From Actinomycetota bacterium (lineage in GTDB: Bacteria > Actinomycetota > Actinomycetes > Propionibacteriales > Propionibacteriaceae): DNA of 64,000 nt. Made by a program: the position numbers and the translations under genes. Where the stretch lies: assembly GCA_020161015.1 (NCBI GenBank), contig JAIUOT010000037.1, forward strand, positions 23,130 through 87,129, in the 5' to 3' direction. Within the stretch, counting starts at the first letter, position 1. Every line of letters starts with the position of its first letter. The notes beneath the pieces are model-generated. The model saw nothing but the letters and a program-made list of their open reading frames with translations, was not told the origin of the DNA and did no database searches. Shown here piece after piece: positions 44,094 to 56,211 of the stretch.

Positions 44094-45133
44094 GCGGGCC
44101 GGTGCTCGAGCGGCGGCGCACCCGTGACGAACGGCACGTCCTGCGGGCCGGCGACGGGCTCCCGCTCACCCTCATCCGGGTGCGGGGTGCCGAGGCGCCG
44201 ACGAAGGGGCCGGTGCTGCTGGTCCACGGCGCCGGGGTGCGCGCCGAGCTCTTCCGGCCGCCGGTGGAGCGGACGATCGTCGACGTGCTGGTCGACGACG
44301 GCTGGGACGTCTGGCTGCTCAACTGGCGGGCGTCCATCGACCTGGACCCCGTGCCGTGGAGCCTGGACGACGCGGCAGCGTTCGACCACCCGGCCGCCGT
44401 GGGCTACATCGCCGAGCAGACCGGCGCGGAGTCGATCAGGGCAGTGGTGCACTGCCAGGGCTCGACGTCGTTCTGCATGAGCGCGGTCGCCGGCCTGCTG
44501 CCGCAGGTGGACGTCATCGTCAGCAACGCGGTGTCGCTGCACCCGGTCATCCCGCGGTTCGCGCGGTTCAAGATCCGGTCGCTGCGCCCGGCGATGCAGC
44601 AGCTGACCCCCTACCTGAACCCGGCGTGGGGGGACGGCCCGACGACCGGCTTCTCGCGGGTGGCGCGGGCCGCCGTCCTGGCCACGCACCGCGAGTGCGA
44701 GAACCCGGTCTGCCGGATGGTGAGCTTCACCTACGGCTCGGGCCGGCCGGCGCTGTGGTCGCACGAGAACCTGAACGAGGACACCCACGACTGGCTGCGG
44801 GGGGAGTTCGGTGTGGTGCCGATGAGCTTCTTCGCGCAGATGGCCGAGTGCGTCAAGGCCGGGGAGCTGGTGTCGGTGTCCCGGCGGCCGGGCCTTCCGT
44901 CCCGGTACGCCTCGGGCCCTCCCCGCACAGACGCCAGGTTCGCGCTCATCGCCGGGCTGCGCAACCGCTGCTTCCTCCCCGACAGCCAGCGCCGGTCGTT
45001 CGAGTTCCTGTCGCGCCACCGCACCGGCGACACGCTCCACCTGCTGCCGGACTACGGGCACCTGGACGTGTTCCTGGGCCGGCGGGCGGCCGAGGACGTC
45101 TTCCCGGTGATCCTGGGCGAGCTCAACCGGTGA
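44090..45133 (+). CDS. Alpha/beta hydrolase, probable esterase
   Basis: 347 residues. VLLVHGAGVRAELF (about 43-56) is the oxyanion region, AVVHCQGSTSFCMSAV (about 118-133) the nucleophile elbow with Ser, and LHLLPDYGHLDVF the catalytic His. WLLNWRASID and FSRVARAAVLATHRE are typical of the lipase/esterase group that accompanies GMC cholesterol-oxidase-like proteins. Four-nucleotide overlap with the oxidase (ATGA) implies one pathway, perhaps cleavage of an ester followed by oxidation. Confidence 0.75.
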   Translation: MSGPVLERRRTRDERHVLRAGDGLPLTLIRVRGAEAPTKGPVLLVHGAGVRAELFRPPVERTIVDVLVDDGWDVWLLNWRASIDLDPVPWSLDDAAAFDHPAAVGYIAEQTGAESIRAVVHCQGSTSFCMSAVAGLLPQVDVIVSNAVSLHPVIPRFARFKIRSLRPAMQQLTPYLNPAWGDGPTTGFSRVARAAVLATHRECENPVCRMVSFTYGSGRPALWSHENLNEDTHDWLRGEFGVVPMSFFAQMAECVKAGELVSVSRRPGLPSRYASGPPRTDARFALIAGLRNRCFLPDSQRRSFEFLSRHRTGDTLHLLPDYGHLDVFLGRRAAEDVFPVILGELNR

Positions 45134-45163
45134 CCGGGGGCCCGGCCATCTCCCGGCGGGTCC

Positions 45164-46198
45164 TCAGCGCGCGGGCGGTGGTGCCGTCGTGCCTCGCACG
45201 AGCAGCTGGGTGGGGACGATCACGCGTCCTTGCGGACGCGGTCCCTCGCCGCGGATCTGTTCCAGCACGAGGCGCACCAGCTCGTGGCCCACGGCGCGGA
45301 AGTCCTGCAGGACTGTGGTGAGCGGCGGGGAGGAGAACTCGCTCAGGGCGATCGCGTCGAACCCCACGATCGACACGTCGTCGGGCACGCGGCGTCCCTT
45401 CTCGTACAGGGCGCGCATCAGGCCGAAGGCCATCTCGTCGTTGGCGGCGTAGACGGCGGTGATCGTGGGGTCGTCGGCGATCCGGAGCCCGGCCTCGTAG
45501 CCCGAGCGCGCGGTCCAGTCGCCCTGCCACGGCTGCGGGGGACGGATGCCCACCTGGGTCAGGCTGCGGTACCAGCTGGCGGAGCGGACGGCGGCCGGCT
45601 CGGAGTCCACGGGCCCGGCGATGTGGTGGACGGTGGCGTGGCCGAGTTCGAGCAGGTGCCGGGTGGCGGCCACGCTGCCCGCGACCTGGTCCGCCACCAC
45701 CGAGGGGTAGTGCCCGATCAGGCGGGAGTCGGAGACGGCGACCGCCATGCCCGCAGGGAGCGCCAGCGACTCCGGGGTCGCCTGCTCGGCGCGGATGATC
45801 ACCAGTCCGTCGATTGCCTGGTGGGACAGCCGGTGGGCAGCGCTCTCCCACTGGTCGGCCACCGGGTTGCGGACGCTGAGCAGCGTCACGGAGTAGTCGT
45901 GCGCCTCGGCCGCCTCGACCACCGCCTCCGTGGTCAGCGCCTCACCCGTGCGCTCGAAGCGGTAGGCGAGCAGGCCGATCGTCCCGAAGGCGCCGTTGCG
46001 CAGCGCCCGGGCCGCACGGTTGGGGGAGTAGCCGAGCTGATCCATCGCCTCGAGGACCTTGGCCCGCGTGGACTCCCGCACCGGGTCAGCTCCGGTGGAC
46101 ACCCGCGAGACGGTCTGCGCGGACACGCCGGCCAGGCGCGCGACGTCCTCGATCGAGGGGCCGGTCTTCTTCCGTCCGCGACCATTCGTGCTGGGCAT
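45164..46198 (-). CDS. LacI-family transcriptional repressor
   Basis: 344 residues. N-terminal helix-turn-helix SIEDVARLAGVSAQTVSRVSTG (about 14-35) with hinge GYSPNRAARALRNG; the rest is a periplasmic-binding-protein-like sugar domain (LLAYRF, DGLVIIR, GHATVHHIAG, AVYAANDEMAFGLM, VSIVGFDAIA). Divergent from the ABC transporter and beta-galactosidase operon, it is the likely repressor, released by a galactoside. ATG 46198 begins MPSTNGRGRKK; a longer frame to 46219 is less likely. Confidence 0.9.
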   Translation of the reverse strand: MPSTNGRGRKKTGPSIEDVARLAGVSAQTVSRVSTGADPVRESTRAKVLEAMDQLGYSPNRAARALRNGAFGTIGLLAYRFERTGEALTTEAVVEAAEAHDYSVTLLSVRNPVADQWESAAHRLSHQAIDGLVIIRAEQATPESLALPAGMAVAVSDSRLIGHYPSVVADQVAGSVAATRHLLELGHATVHHIAGPVDSEPAAVRSASWYRSLTQVGIRPPQPWQGDWTARSGYEAGLRIADDPTITAVYAANDEMAFGLMRALYEKGRRVPDDVSIVGFDAIALSEFSSPPLTTVLQDFRAVGHELVRLVLEQIRGEGPRPQGRVIVPTQLLVRGTTAPPPAR

Positions 46199-46247
46199 GG
46201 GGTGATCGTATCGTTTCACCGGCGTCGAATGGGGACGTCAACATGCA

Positions 46248-46267
46248 GAACGCCGGATCCGGCGTTC
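46248..46267. promoter_or_regulatory. 20-bp perfect palindrome between lacI-like gene and transporter
   Basis: GAACGCCGGATCCGGCGTTC, fully self-complementary, 50 bp upstream of the lacI-type start and 47 bp before the transporter -35. It could be a second regulator site or autoregulatory operator; it differs from GTTTACGTAAAC. Confidence 0.6.
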
Positions 46268-46294
46268 GTTATCGATCTGTGACGCTCAATTGTG

Positions 46295-46332
46295 CTGACA
46301 GCAGCTCCGGCGCCTGCTACGTTTACGTAAAC
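46295..46332 (+). promoter_or_regulatory. Promoter with overlapping LacI-type operator
   Basis: CTGACA (46295-46300), 17 nt, TACGTT (46318-46323) make a -35/-10. The 12-bp palindrome GTTTACGTAAAC (46321-46332), with a central CG as in LacI/PurR-type operators, overlaps the -10 and the start site. A repressor there would block transcription of the sugar operon; the leader to the ATG at 46434 is about 100 nt. Confidence 0.7.
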
Positions 46333-46433
46333 ATTTGAGGACGGCTCAACGAAGAGCGAAGGCGACGGCGCCTTCCGGGACAGCACCGGCCCGTACTCCG
46401 GTGGACACCTCGACAGACAAGGAATGTCACTCG

Positions 46434-47756
46434 ATGAACAAGCTCAGGAAGCTCGTCCTGGCGTCACTCGCCGTGCCGCTCAGCATCGCCCTGGCCGCGT
46501 GCAGCGGGGGGACCGGCACGCCGGCCGCCTCCTCCGACGCGTCCTCGGCCCCTGCCGGACCGAAGAGCGGCACGCTCACGGTCTGGTGCTGGGACCCGGC
46601 GTTCAACATCTACGCCATGAACGAGGCCGCCAAGATCTACAACAAGGCGAACCCCGACGTGAAGGTCGAGGTCGTGGAGACGCCCTGGGACGACCTCCAG
46701 ACCAAGCTCACCACGCTCGCCCAGTCCCAGGAGACCAGCCAGCTCCCTGACATCTTCCTGATGCAGAACAACGCGTTCCAGAAGAACGTCATCAACTACC
46801 CCGACCTCTTCTCCGACTACTCCGACTCCGGGGTCGACTTCAGCCAGTTCCCCGAGGGCGTCACCGCCTACTCGATGGTCGACGGCAAGAACTACGGCCT
46901 CCCGTTCGACGCGGGCACCGCGATCACCGCCCTGCGCACCGACGTCATCGCCGAGGCCGGCATGAAGGTCTCCGACTTCACCGACATCACCTGGAGCGAC
47001 TTCATCGCCAAGGGCAAGCAGGTGCTCGCCAAGACCAAGAAGCCGCTGCTCTCCGGCCAGGCCGGGTCCTCCGACCTCATCATGATGATGCTCCAGAGCG
47101 CCGGCGCGAGCCTGTTCGACGCCCAGGGGAAGCCCACGATCACCGGCAACGACGCGCTGGTGAAGTCCATCGAGGTCTACAAGGAACTGGTGAAGTCCGG
47201 CGTCCTCGTCGAGGTCAACTCCTGGGACGAGTACATCGCGAGCTTCGTGAACTCCAACGTCGCCGGCACCATCAACGGCGTGTGGATCCTCGGCTCGATC
47301 CAGACCGCCAAGGACCAGTCCGGCAAGTGGGCGCTCACCAACCTGCCGAAGCTGGACGGCGTGTCCGGCGCGACCAACTACTCCGCCAACGGCGGCTCGT
47401 CGTGGGCGATCAGCGCCAACGCCGACCACGCCCTGGCCGCCGACTTCCTGAAGTCCACCTTCGCCGGCTCCACCGAGCTCTACGACACGATCCTGCCCTC
47501 CTCGGGCGCCGTGGCGAACTGGCTGCCCGCGGCCAAGAGCGCGGTCTACGCCCAGCCGCAGGAGTTCTTCGGTGGCGAGGCCATCTTCGCCAAGGTCCTG
47601 GACTTCTCGGCGAAGGTCCCGAAGAACAACACCGGCGCGTACTACTACGAGGGGCGTGACGCGGTGAGCGCCGCGATCACCAAGATTCTCAACGGCACCG
47701 ATCCCGCAGCGGCCCTCGACGAGGCGCAGAAGGCTGTCGAGTTCGCAATGAAGTGA
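46434..47756 (+). CDS. ABC sugar transporter, substrate-binding lipoprotein
   Basis: A 440-residue family 1 extracellular binding protein. The signal peptide ends in the lipobox IALAAC (about residues 18-23), followed by a Ser/Ala/Thr linker. Mature part: GTLTVWCWDPAFNIYAMNEA, LPDIFLMQNNAF, DGKNYGLPFDAGT and SVNNS-type hinge regions of the carbohydrate-binding group. Context (beta-galactosidase, LacI) points to a galactoside such as lactose or a plant galacto-oligosaccharide. No ATPase gene is in the cluster, so a shared MsiK-like ATPase elsewhere is expected. Confidence 0.93.
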   Translation: MNKLRKLVLASLAVPLSIALAACSGGTGTPAASSDASSAPAGPKSGTLTVWCWDPAFNIYAMNEAAKIYNKANPDVKVEVVETPWDDLQTKLTTLAQSQETSQLPDIFLMQNNAFQKNVINYPDLFSDYSDSGVDFSQFPEGVTAYSMVDGKNYGLPFDAGTAITALRTDVIAEAGMKVSDFTDITWSDFIAKGKQVLAKTKKPLLSGQAGSSDLIMMMLQSAGASLFDAQGKPTITGNDALVKSIEVYKELVKSGVLVEVNSWDEYIASFVNSNVAGTINGVWILGSIQTAKDQSGKWALTNLPKLDGVSGATNYSANGGSSWAISANADHALAADFLKSTFAGSTELYDTILPSSGAVANWLPAAKSAVYAQPQEFFGGEAIFAKVLDFSAKVPKNNTGAYYYEGRDAVSAAITKILNGTDPAAALDEAQKAVEFAMK

Positions 47757-47776
47757 TCCGGCCGCTCCGGCTGGGA

Positions 47777-47806
47777 GAGTGGGGGCCGGGCGACCGGCCC
47801 CCACTC
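47777..47806 (+). terminator. Intercistronic hairpin between binding protein and permease
   Basis: 13-bp perfect stem GAGTGGGGGCCGG / CCGGCCCCCACTC with a GCGA tetraloop, 20 nt after the binding-protein stop and 18 nt before the permease start. No U-tract, so it more likely stabilises the upstream message or attenuates read-through, giving more binding protein than permease. Confidence 0.7.
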
Positions 47807-47824
47807 CACTGAAAGGTGGAAACC

Positions 47825-48782
47825 GTGTCACTGACGACCATCGCCCCGGACGGGACCAGCCCGTCCCCGGGCACGACGGACGCGCGTGCGTCCCGGCGCG
47901 CCGAACGCCGCTTCGGGATCGCGCAACGCCGCAACCTGACCGGCTGGGTGTTCCTCATCCCGGCCGCCCTGCTCATCGCGGTGATGAACTTCTGGCCGAT
48001 GTTCCAGGCGTTCCTGCTGTCGATGCAGACGGGTCGCGGCACCCGGCTGAAGTGGGCCGACCCGCTCTGGTACAACTACCAGCGCCTGTTCTCCGACGAG
48101 ATCTTCAAGCTCACCGTGCAGAACACCTTCATCTACCTGATCATCCAGGTCCCGATCATGCTGGTGGTCGCGATGGTGCTGGCCAACCTGCTGAACGACC
48201 CCCGGCTGAAGTTCAAGGGGCTGTGGCGCACGGCGATCTTCCTGCCCTGCGCGGTCGGCCTGGTCTCCTACTCGCTGGTCTTCCGCACGATGTTCGCCAC
48301 GGACGGGATCGTGAACGACACGCTGCAGGCGATCGGCCTGGTCGACTCGCCGGTGAACTGGCTCGGCCAGCCCAACACCGCCCGCTTCGTGATCATCGTC
48401 GGGCTGCTGTGGCGCTGGACCGGCTACAACATGGTGTTCTACCTCGCCGCCCTCCAGAACCTCGACCGCTCGACCTTCGAGGCGGCCCGGATCGACGGCG
48501 CGGGTCCGTTCAAGACCTTCTGGTACGTCACCGTCCCGCAACTGCGGCCGATGATCCTGCTGACCGCGATCATGTCCACCAACGGCACGATCCAGCTGTT
48601 TGACGAGTCCTGGAACCTGACCCAGGGCGGTCCGGCCTACTCGACGATGACGATGTCCCACTACCTCTACGAGCTGTCGTTCCAGAAGAACCCGAACTTC
48701 GGCTACGCCGCGGCGCTGTCCTACGCGATCCTGATCATGGTCGCCGTGCTCGCCGCCATCCAGATGAAGGTGGGTGACAAGC

Positions 48783-48790
<8 letters not shown>
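47825..48790 (+). CDS. ABC sugar transporter permease, MalF/UgpA type
   Basis: 321 residues, six membrane helices; FAARIDG-like EAARIDGAGPFKTFWYVTVPQLRPM is the EAA loop that docks the ATPase. N-terminal cytoplasmic tail then LTGWVFLIPAALLIAVMNFWPM as first helix. GTG 47825 preceded by AAAGGTGGA; an in-frame GTG at 47816 lies inside this ribosome site. Overlaps the second permease by 8 nt. Confidence 0.93.
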
Positions 48791-52576
<3,786 letters not shown>

Positions 52577-52763
52577 ACCCCGCCGGCGGCTCTTCGGGAA
52601 GAAGTCCGGCGCAACGGGTGTGCCTGCGCAGGCGACGCCCTGTGTCGATGCGAGCAGCGGCTCGTAGAGGCGAGGGATCCGGCCCGAAGGACGCTCATGC
52701 CGCCGTGCGAGGACTGCTCTGTGGGGAGCCCGACGCGCACGCCCCTCACGCACGCAGCAGCTG

Positions 52764-52769
52764 TAGCGT
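52764..52769 (+). promoter_or_regulatory. TAGCGT -10 box, leaderless-type promoter
   Basis: TAGCGT ends 7 nt before the GTG at 52777, the chosen start of the methyltransferase gene. Confidence 0.45.
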
Positions 52770-52776
52770 GGGGGCT

Positions 52777-53448
52777 GTGAGCGGCAGGCCCGAGATTGCC
52801 CGCGTCTGGACGACGACAGCAGACACCCGGGCCAGGTATGACCGGATTTCCCGCTACTACGAATTCATCGAGGGGGTCTGGGAACGGCCCGTCCGGCGGA
52901 TCGGGCTCAACGCGCTGAGCGCGGCCCCCGGCGAGTCGCTGATCGAGGTCGGGTGTGGACCGGGCTACGCGCTCGTCGACATCGCCCGGGCGGTCGGGCA
53001 GAACGGACGAGCGGTGGGGGTCGATCTCGCCGACGGCATGTGCCGCGTCGCGCGCTGGCGGGTGATCCGCCGGCGGCTCTCCCAGCGTGCCGGGCTCGTT
53101 CAGGGGGATGCGTCGCGCCTGCCGCTGGCGAGTGGCTCCTTTGGCGGCGCCTTCATGAGCTTCGTCCTCGAACTCTTCGACACCCCGCAGATTCCGCTCG
53201 TGCTTGCCGAGTGTCAACGGGTCGTTCGCCCGGGTGGCCGACTCGTCGTCGCCTCACTCAGCAAGGAGGGCCCCGAGCCGCCGATGCGACGACTCTACGA
53301 GCAGGGCCATGCGCGGTTCCCCCGCCTGCTCGATTGCCGACCCATCTATGCCGCTCGTGCCGTGCGCGAGGCAGGCATGGAGGTCACCTCTGTGCGAACC
53401 GTGTCGCTGTGGGGACTTCCCGTCGAGGTGGTCCGGGCTCGAACGTGA
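52777..53448 (+). CDS. SAM-dependent methyltransferase, UbiE/Coq5-like
   Basis: A 223-residue class I methyltransferase. LIEVGCGPGYALVDIARAVG (about 48-67) is motif I, GVDLADGMC follows, GDASRLPLASGSFGGAFMSFVLE holds motifs post-I and II, and VVRPGGRLVVAS is motif III. Looks like a UbiE-type methylase acting on a quinone, lipid or sterol. It stands alone after the lac cluster with its own promoter. Confidence 0.82.
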   Translation: MSGRPEIARVWTTTADTRARYDRISRYYEFIEGVWERPVRRIGLNALSAAPGESLIEVGCGPGYALVDIARAVGQNGRAVGVDLADGMCRVARWRVIRRRLSQRAGLVQGDASRLPLASGSFGGAFMSFVLELFDTPQIPLVLAECQRVVRPGGRLVVASLSKEGPEPPMRRLYEQGHARFPRLLDCRPIYAARAVREAGMEVTSVRTVSLWGLPVEVVRART

Positions 53449-53585
53449 GCCGTCGGGTCCGGAGGCTCAAGAAGGCGTCGAACGGTCAGATCTGATCGAC
53501 GTTCACACACATCGGCGAGGCACACATGCGCCGGCTGTGCGCCGGCTCGGACAGTCGAGCTCCCGACCCCGCCCGCGTGCCGGAC

Positions 53586-54416
53586 CTACACCGTGAGCGT
53601 CACGTCTCCCACGCCCGAGCGGGCGGCGACCTTCACAAAGGGCTCGCCGGGCTCTGGCTCCCCGTGAGAAGGCACGTGGCTGCGGACATCACCCATGCCG
53701 GTGGTCAGGTCCTGCCAGACGGGGACGGTGCTCGGCACCTGTACGGTGACGTCGCCCATGCCGGTACGGACCTCGGCGCTGCCCTCGCCGACCACGGCGT
53801 GCACATCCCCGGCGCCCGAGACGATGCTCAGCTGCCCCCTGGACGAACCGACGTGGACGTCGCCGGTGCCCGTGCGGATCTCGAGGCGGCCCGACGCGTC
53901 GTCCACGGAGATGTCGCCGGTGCCGGTGTTGAGGGTGGCCGAGCCGACACGAGGCAGCCGGATGTCGCCGGCGCCGGTGGACAGGACCGCGCTCTCGCAC
54001 GCTTCGGCGACGATGCCGCCCGCGCCGGTCCTGGCCACGGTCCTGCCGGAGCGTCCCTGAATCTCGATGTCGCCGTACTTGGTTTCGAGGGAGAGGGCGG
54101 CGTCGGGCGGGCAGTGCACGTCCGTGTCCACCCTGAGCCCGCCGCCGAGGGCGAAGGAGAGCGCGCCCAGGTTGAAGGAGATGCCGGACGTCCCTTCGGC
54201 CGGCAGGTGGGGGATGGTGACGGTCACGCGGGTGCCGTCGACCCGGGACTCGACGAGGCCGAAGTCCACGGCCTGGTTGCTGGTGAGCGTGACGCGGACC
54301 TCGCCGGGTGCACCGTCGTGCACGACGTGGATCTCCCCGCGGTGGTTGTTGATGGTCAGCTCGGGCAACCCGTCGAGGGTGTACTCGAGGGTGTGGCTGC
54401 GGGTCATCGTGGTCAT
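53586..54416 (-). CDS. DUF4097 beta-repeat protein
   Basis: 276 residues in the DUF4097 beta-solenoid family. The central region repeats GAGxI/GTGDI units: VARTGAGGIVAE, STGAGDIRLPRVG, NTGTGDISVDD, RTGTGDVHVGS, SGAGDVHAVVG, TGMGDVTVQVP. No signal or membrane segment, so probably cytoplasmic. Function of the family is unknown; it travels with a small RHH regulator, here 10 nt upstream. ATG 54416 follows GAGGAGGACACC; the longer frame to 54608 is part of the regulator gene. Confidence 0.75.
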   Translation of the reverse strand: MTTMTRSHTLEYTLDGLPELTINNHRGEIHVVHDGAPGEVRVTLTSNQAVDFGLVESRVDGTRVTVTIPHLPAEGTSGISFNLGALSFALGGGLRVDTDVHCPPDAALSLETKYGDIEIQGRSGRTVARTGAGGIVAEACESAVLSTGAGDIRLPRVGSATLNTGTGDISVDDASGRLEIRTGTGDVHVGSSRGQLSIVSGAGDVHAVVGEGSAEVRTGMGDVTVQVPSTVPVWQDLTTGMGDVRSHVPSHGEPEPGEPFVKVAARSGVGDVTLTV

Positions 54417-54426
54417 GGTGTCCTCC

Positions 54427-54885
54427 TCAGGCCCAGCCGGAGATGCGGCGGGACGAACGGTGGGAAGTGGTGTCGGATGTGGTGGCGCGGCGCAGTGCCT
54501 GGACGATCCACGTGTTGAGCGACTGGCCGGCGATCTGGGCGGCGGACTCGGCGCGCTTCTTGACGGCCTCGGGAAGCCGGACGGTGACCCGCGCGGAGTT
54601 GTCGTCATCGCCGGGTTCGGAGTCGTGGGCCGCGAGGGTCGCCTCGTTGCGGACGATGTGCCAGTCGGGGTCCCTGCCCTCCATGCGGACGGTGATCACG
54701 GGGCCGTCGAGTTCGGCCGTCAACTGCGCAGCGGCATCACTGAGCAGCTGCACCATCGCCAGTCGAAGACCGGGCTCGATCACAGAAGCGACGCGCTGGG
54801 TCAGTTCCCGGGTCTGCTGGTCGGCAAGTGCCGTTGCGCGATCGAGGTCGCGAGCGACGGCTTCGAGGTAGGGAGTGAGTTGCAT
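54427..54885 (-). CDS. RHH (Arc/HicB-like) DNA-binding regulator
   Basis: 152 residues. C-terminal ribbon-helix-helix: VTVRLPEAVKKRAESAAQIA then GQSLNTWIVQALRRAT (about 99-135). N-terminal about 95 residues, helical then beta (VITVRMEG), may sense or oligomerise. Arrangement regulator then DUF4097 in one operon is recurrent in actinobacteria. The promoter region just upstream holds three TGAC-TCA sites that fit an autoregulatory operator. Confidence 0.75.
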   Translation of the reverse strand: MQLTPYLEAVARDLDRATALADQQTRELTQRVASVIEPGLRLAMVQLLSDAAAQLTAELDGPVITVRMEGRDPDWHIVRNEATLAAHDSEPGDDDNSARVTVRLPEAVKKRAESAAQIAGQSLNTWIVQALRRATTSDTTSHRSSRRISGWA

Positions 54886-54895
54886 GACTCCAGCA

Positions 54896-54936
54896 TGACA
54901 TCACTTTGACGTCAGCGCAATGTCTGACGGCGTCAG
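54896..54936. promoter_or_regulatory. Three TGAC(n)TCA palindromic sites upstream of the RHH gene
   Basis: TGACATCA (54896-54903), TGACGTCA (54907-54914) and CTGACGGCGTCAG (54924-54936), the first only 11 nt from the RHH start codon. RHH dimers bind such short palindromes cooperatively, so the array is the likely autoregulatory operator. Confidence 0.65.
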
Positions 54937-54992
54937 ACCGGCACCTGAGTGTGCAGGTGCCCCATGCCGGGTCGACACGCGCCTCGTGAAGG

Positions 54993-55517
54993 TCAGTTCT
55001 CTCTCGTGAACAGGCCCGGGTAGTCCGTCACCAGCCCGTTGCGATCGACGGTGATCGTTCGACGGAAGTCGGAGCTCCTGGACTCATACAGGTACTCGCA
55101 GGCGCCCGTGCGGGTGTAGCGCTGCGGGGACGGCATCACGTCAAGCTCGGGAACCCGGATGTATGCGGCGAGGATGTCGGCGCTCTGGCCGACCTGAAGG
55201 CCCAGACGCCGGATCGGCAACGAATTGGTGAGAGGAGAGACCGACAGGTCGACCTCCCGCGCCTCATGGAGATCAGGTCGGGCGGTGTCATCCACCAGCC
55301 ACATGTTTCCCGCCCGCCGGACCTGCAGGTGGCGACCGTTGGCGGTGACGGAGAGGGACTCGAACTCCCACGTGCTGGACGCCTGCAGTCTGTACGCTCC
55401 GTCGACGGCATCGCCCGAGAAGGTGCTTCGGACCTCCACGCCGCGGTCCGTGATGCTGATCTCGCAGTCCTCGGCGGTGGGGGCTTCCAGGCCGATCCAC
55501 ACTGCCCGAATTCGCAT
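54993..55517 (-). CDS. Putative glycolipid-binding domain protein (DUF1089-like)
   Basis: 174 residues. VWIGLEAPTAEDCEI at the N-terminus, followed by YRLQASSTWEFESLSV and the DLHEAREVDLSVSPLTNSLPI block (D-x-S-x-S-P-x-T-N-x-x-P-I-R-R), which is the signature of the glycolipid_bind family. C-terminal CEYLYESRSSDFRRTITVDRNGLVTDYPGLF. Ligand not demonstrated. ATG 55517 has GGAGG 5 nt upstream; a start at 55532 is less likely. Confidence 0.75.
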   Translation of the reverse strand: MRIRAVWIGLEAPTAEDCEISITDRGVEVRSTFSGDAVDGAYRLQASSTWEFESLSVTANGRHLQVRRAGNMWLVDDTARPDLHEAREVDLSVSPLTNSLPIRRLGLQVGQSADILAAYIRVPELDVMPSPQRYTRTGACEYLYESRSSDFRRTITVDRNGLVTDYPGLFTREN

Positions 55518-55559
55518 GTTCCTCCGATCCATGCTCGGACGGCTCTCGCCGCGGGTGGT

Positions 55560-56117
55560 TCAGTCGTGCGTCAGCCGGCCGAGGCCGGGGCCGAGGAGCG
55601 CGAGGACGGTGGCGGCCGCGTCGGCCGGCGGCACGTCCCGGCCGTGCTCGAGCCACCACATCAGCGCGGCCCACACCGCGCCACCCAGGGCGGCCGCGAG
55701 CTCCTCGCGGTGCGGTTCGGTCAGATTGGGCGCAGTCACCTCCAGTCGCCCCCGGATGTGGGCGTCGATCTGCTGCCGGAACGCCGCCACCATGGGTCCG
55801 CCGCGACCAAGGAGCAGATAAGGCTCTGCGAGGACCCGATGCTGGGCGAGGTGGTCGAACAGGCCGGGCACGAAGCCGAGGCAGTGACCCTCCCCGGTCG
55901 CCGGCACAACCTCGGCAGCCCCCAGGAAGGCGTCAGCCAGCAGGGCGTCGAGGTCCTCGTAGTGCAGGTAGAACGTCGAGCGTGAACAGCGGGCGTGAGC
56001 CACAACCTCCGACACCGTCACCTCGTCCCAGCTGCGGGTGCGGAGCAGGTCCAGCAAGGCGCCCCGCAGCCGGTATCGGGTGCGGATCGCCCGAGGATCC
56101 ACCGATGTCGGACACAT
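55560..56117 (-). CDS. TetR-family transcriptional regulator
   Basis: 185 residues. N-terminal HTH: LRGALLDLLRTRSWDEVTVSEVVAHARCSRSTFYLHYEDLDALLADAF split over about 18-65, typical of TetR (here ending in FYLHYED). The C-terminal ligand domain is variable. It probably controls the divergent membrane-protein gene at 56212, with 94 bp in between. ATG 56117 starts MCPTSVDPRA. Confidence 0.88.
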   Translation of the reverse strand: MCPTSVDPRAIRTRYRLRGALLDLLRTRSWDEVTVSEVVAHARCSRSTFYLHYEDLDALLADAFLGAAEVVPATGEGHCLGFVPGLFDHLAQHRVLAEPYLLLGRGGPMVAAFRQQIDAHIRGRLEVTAPNLTEPHREELAAALGGAVWAALMWWLEHGRDVPPADAAATVLALLGPGLGRLTHD

Positions 56118-56211
56118 GCGCTGCTCCTGTCCGGAACTGACCGGGTTCGTCGTGGCGCACGAGGCGAGGGTGCCGGATCGTGGAATCACAAGCCCATCGT
56201 CAGGAGGAACC

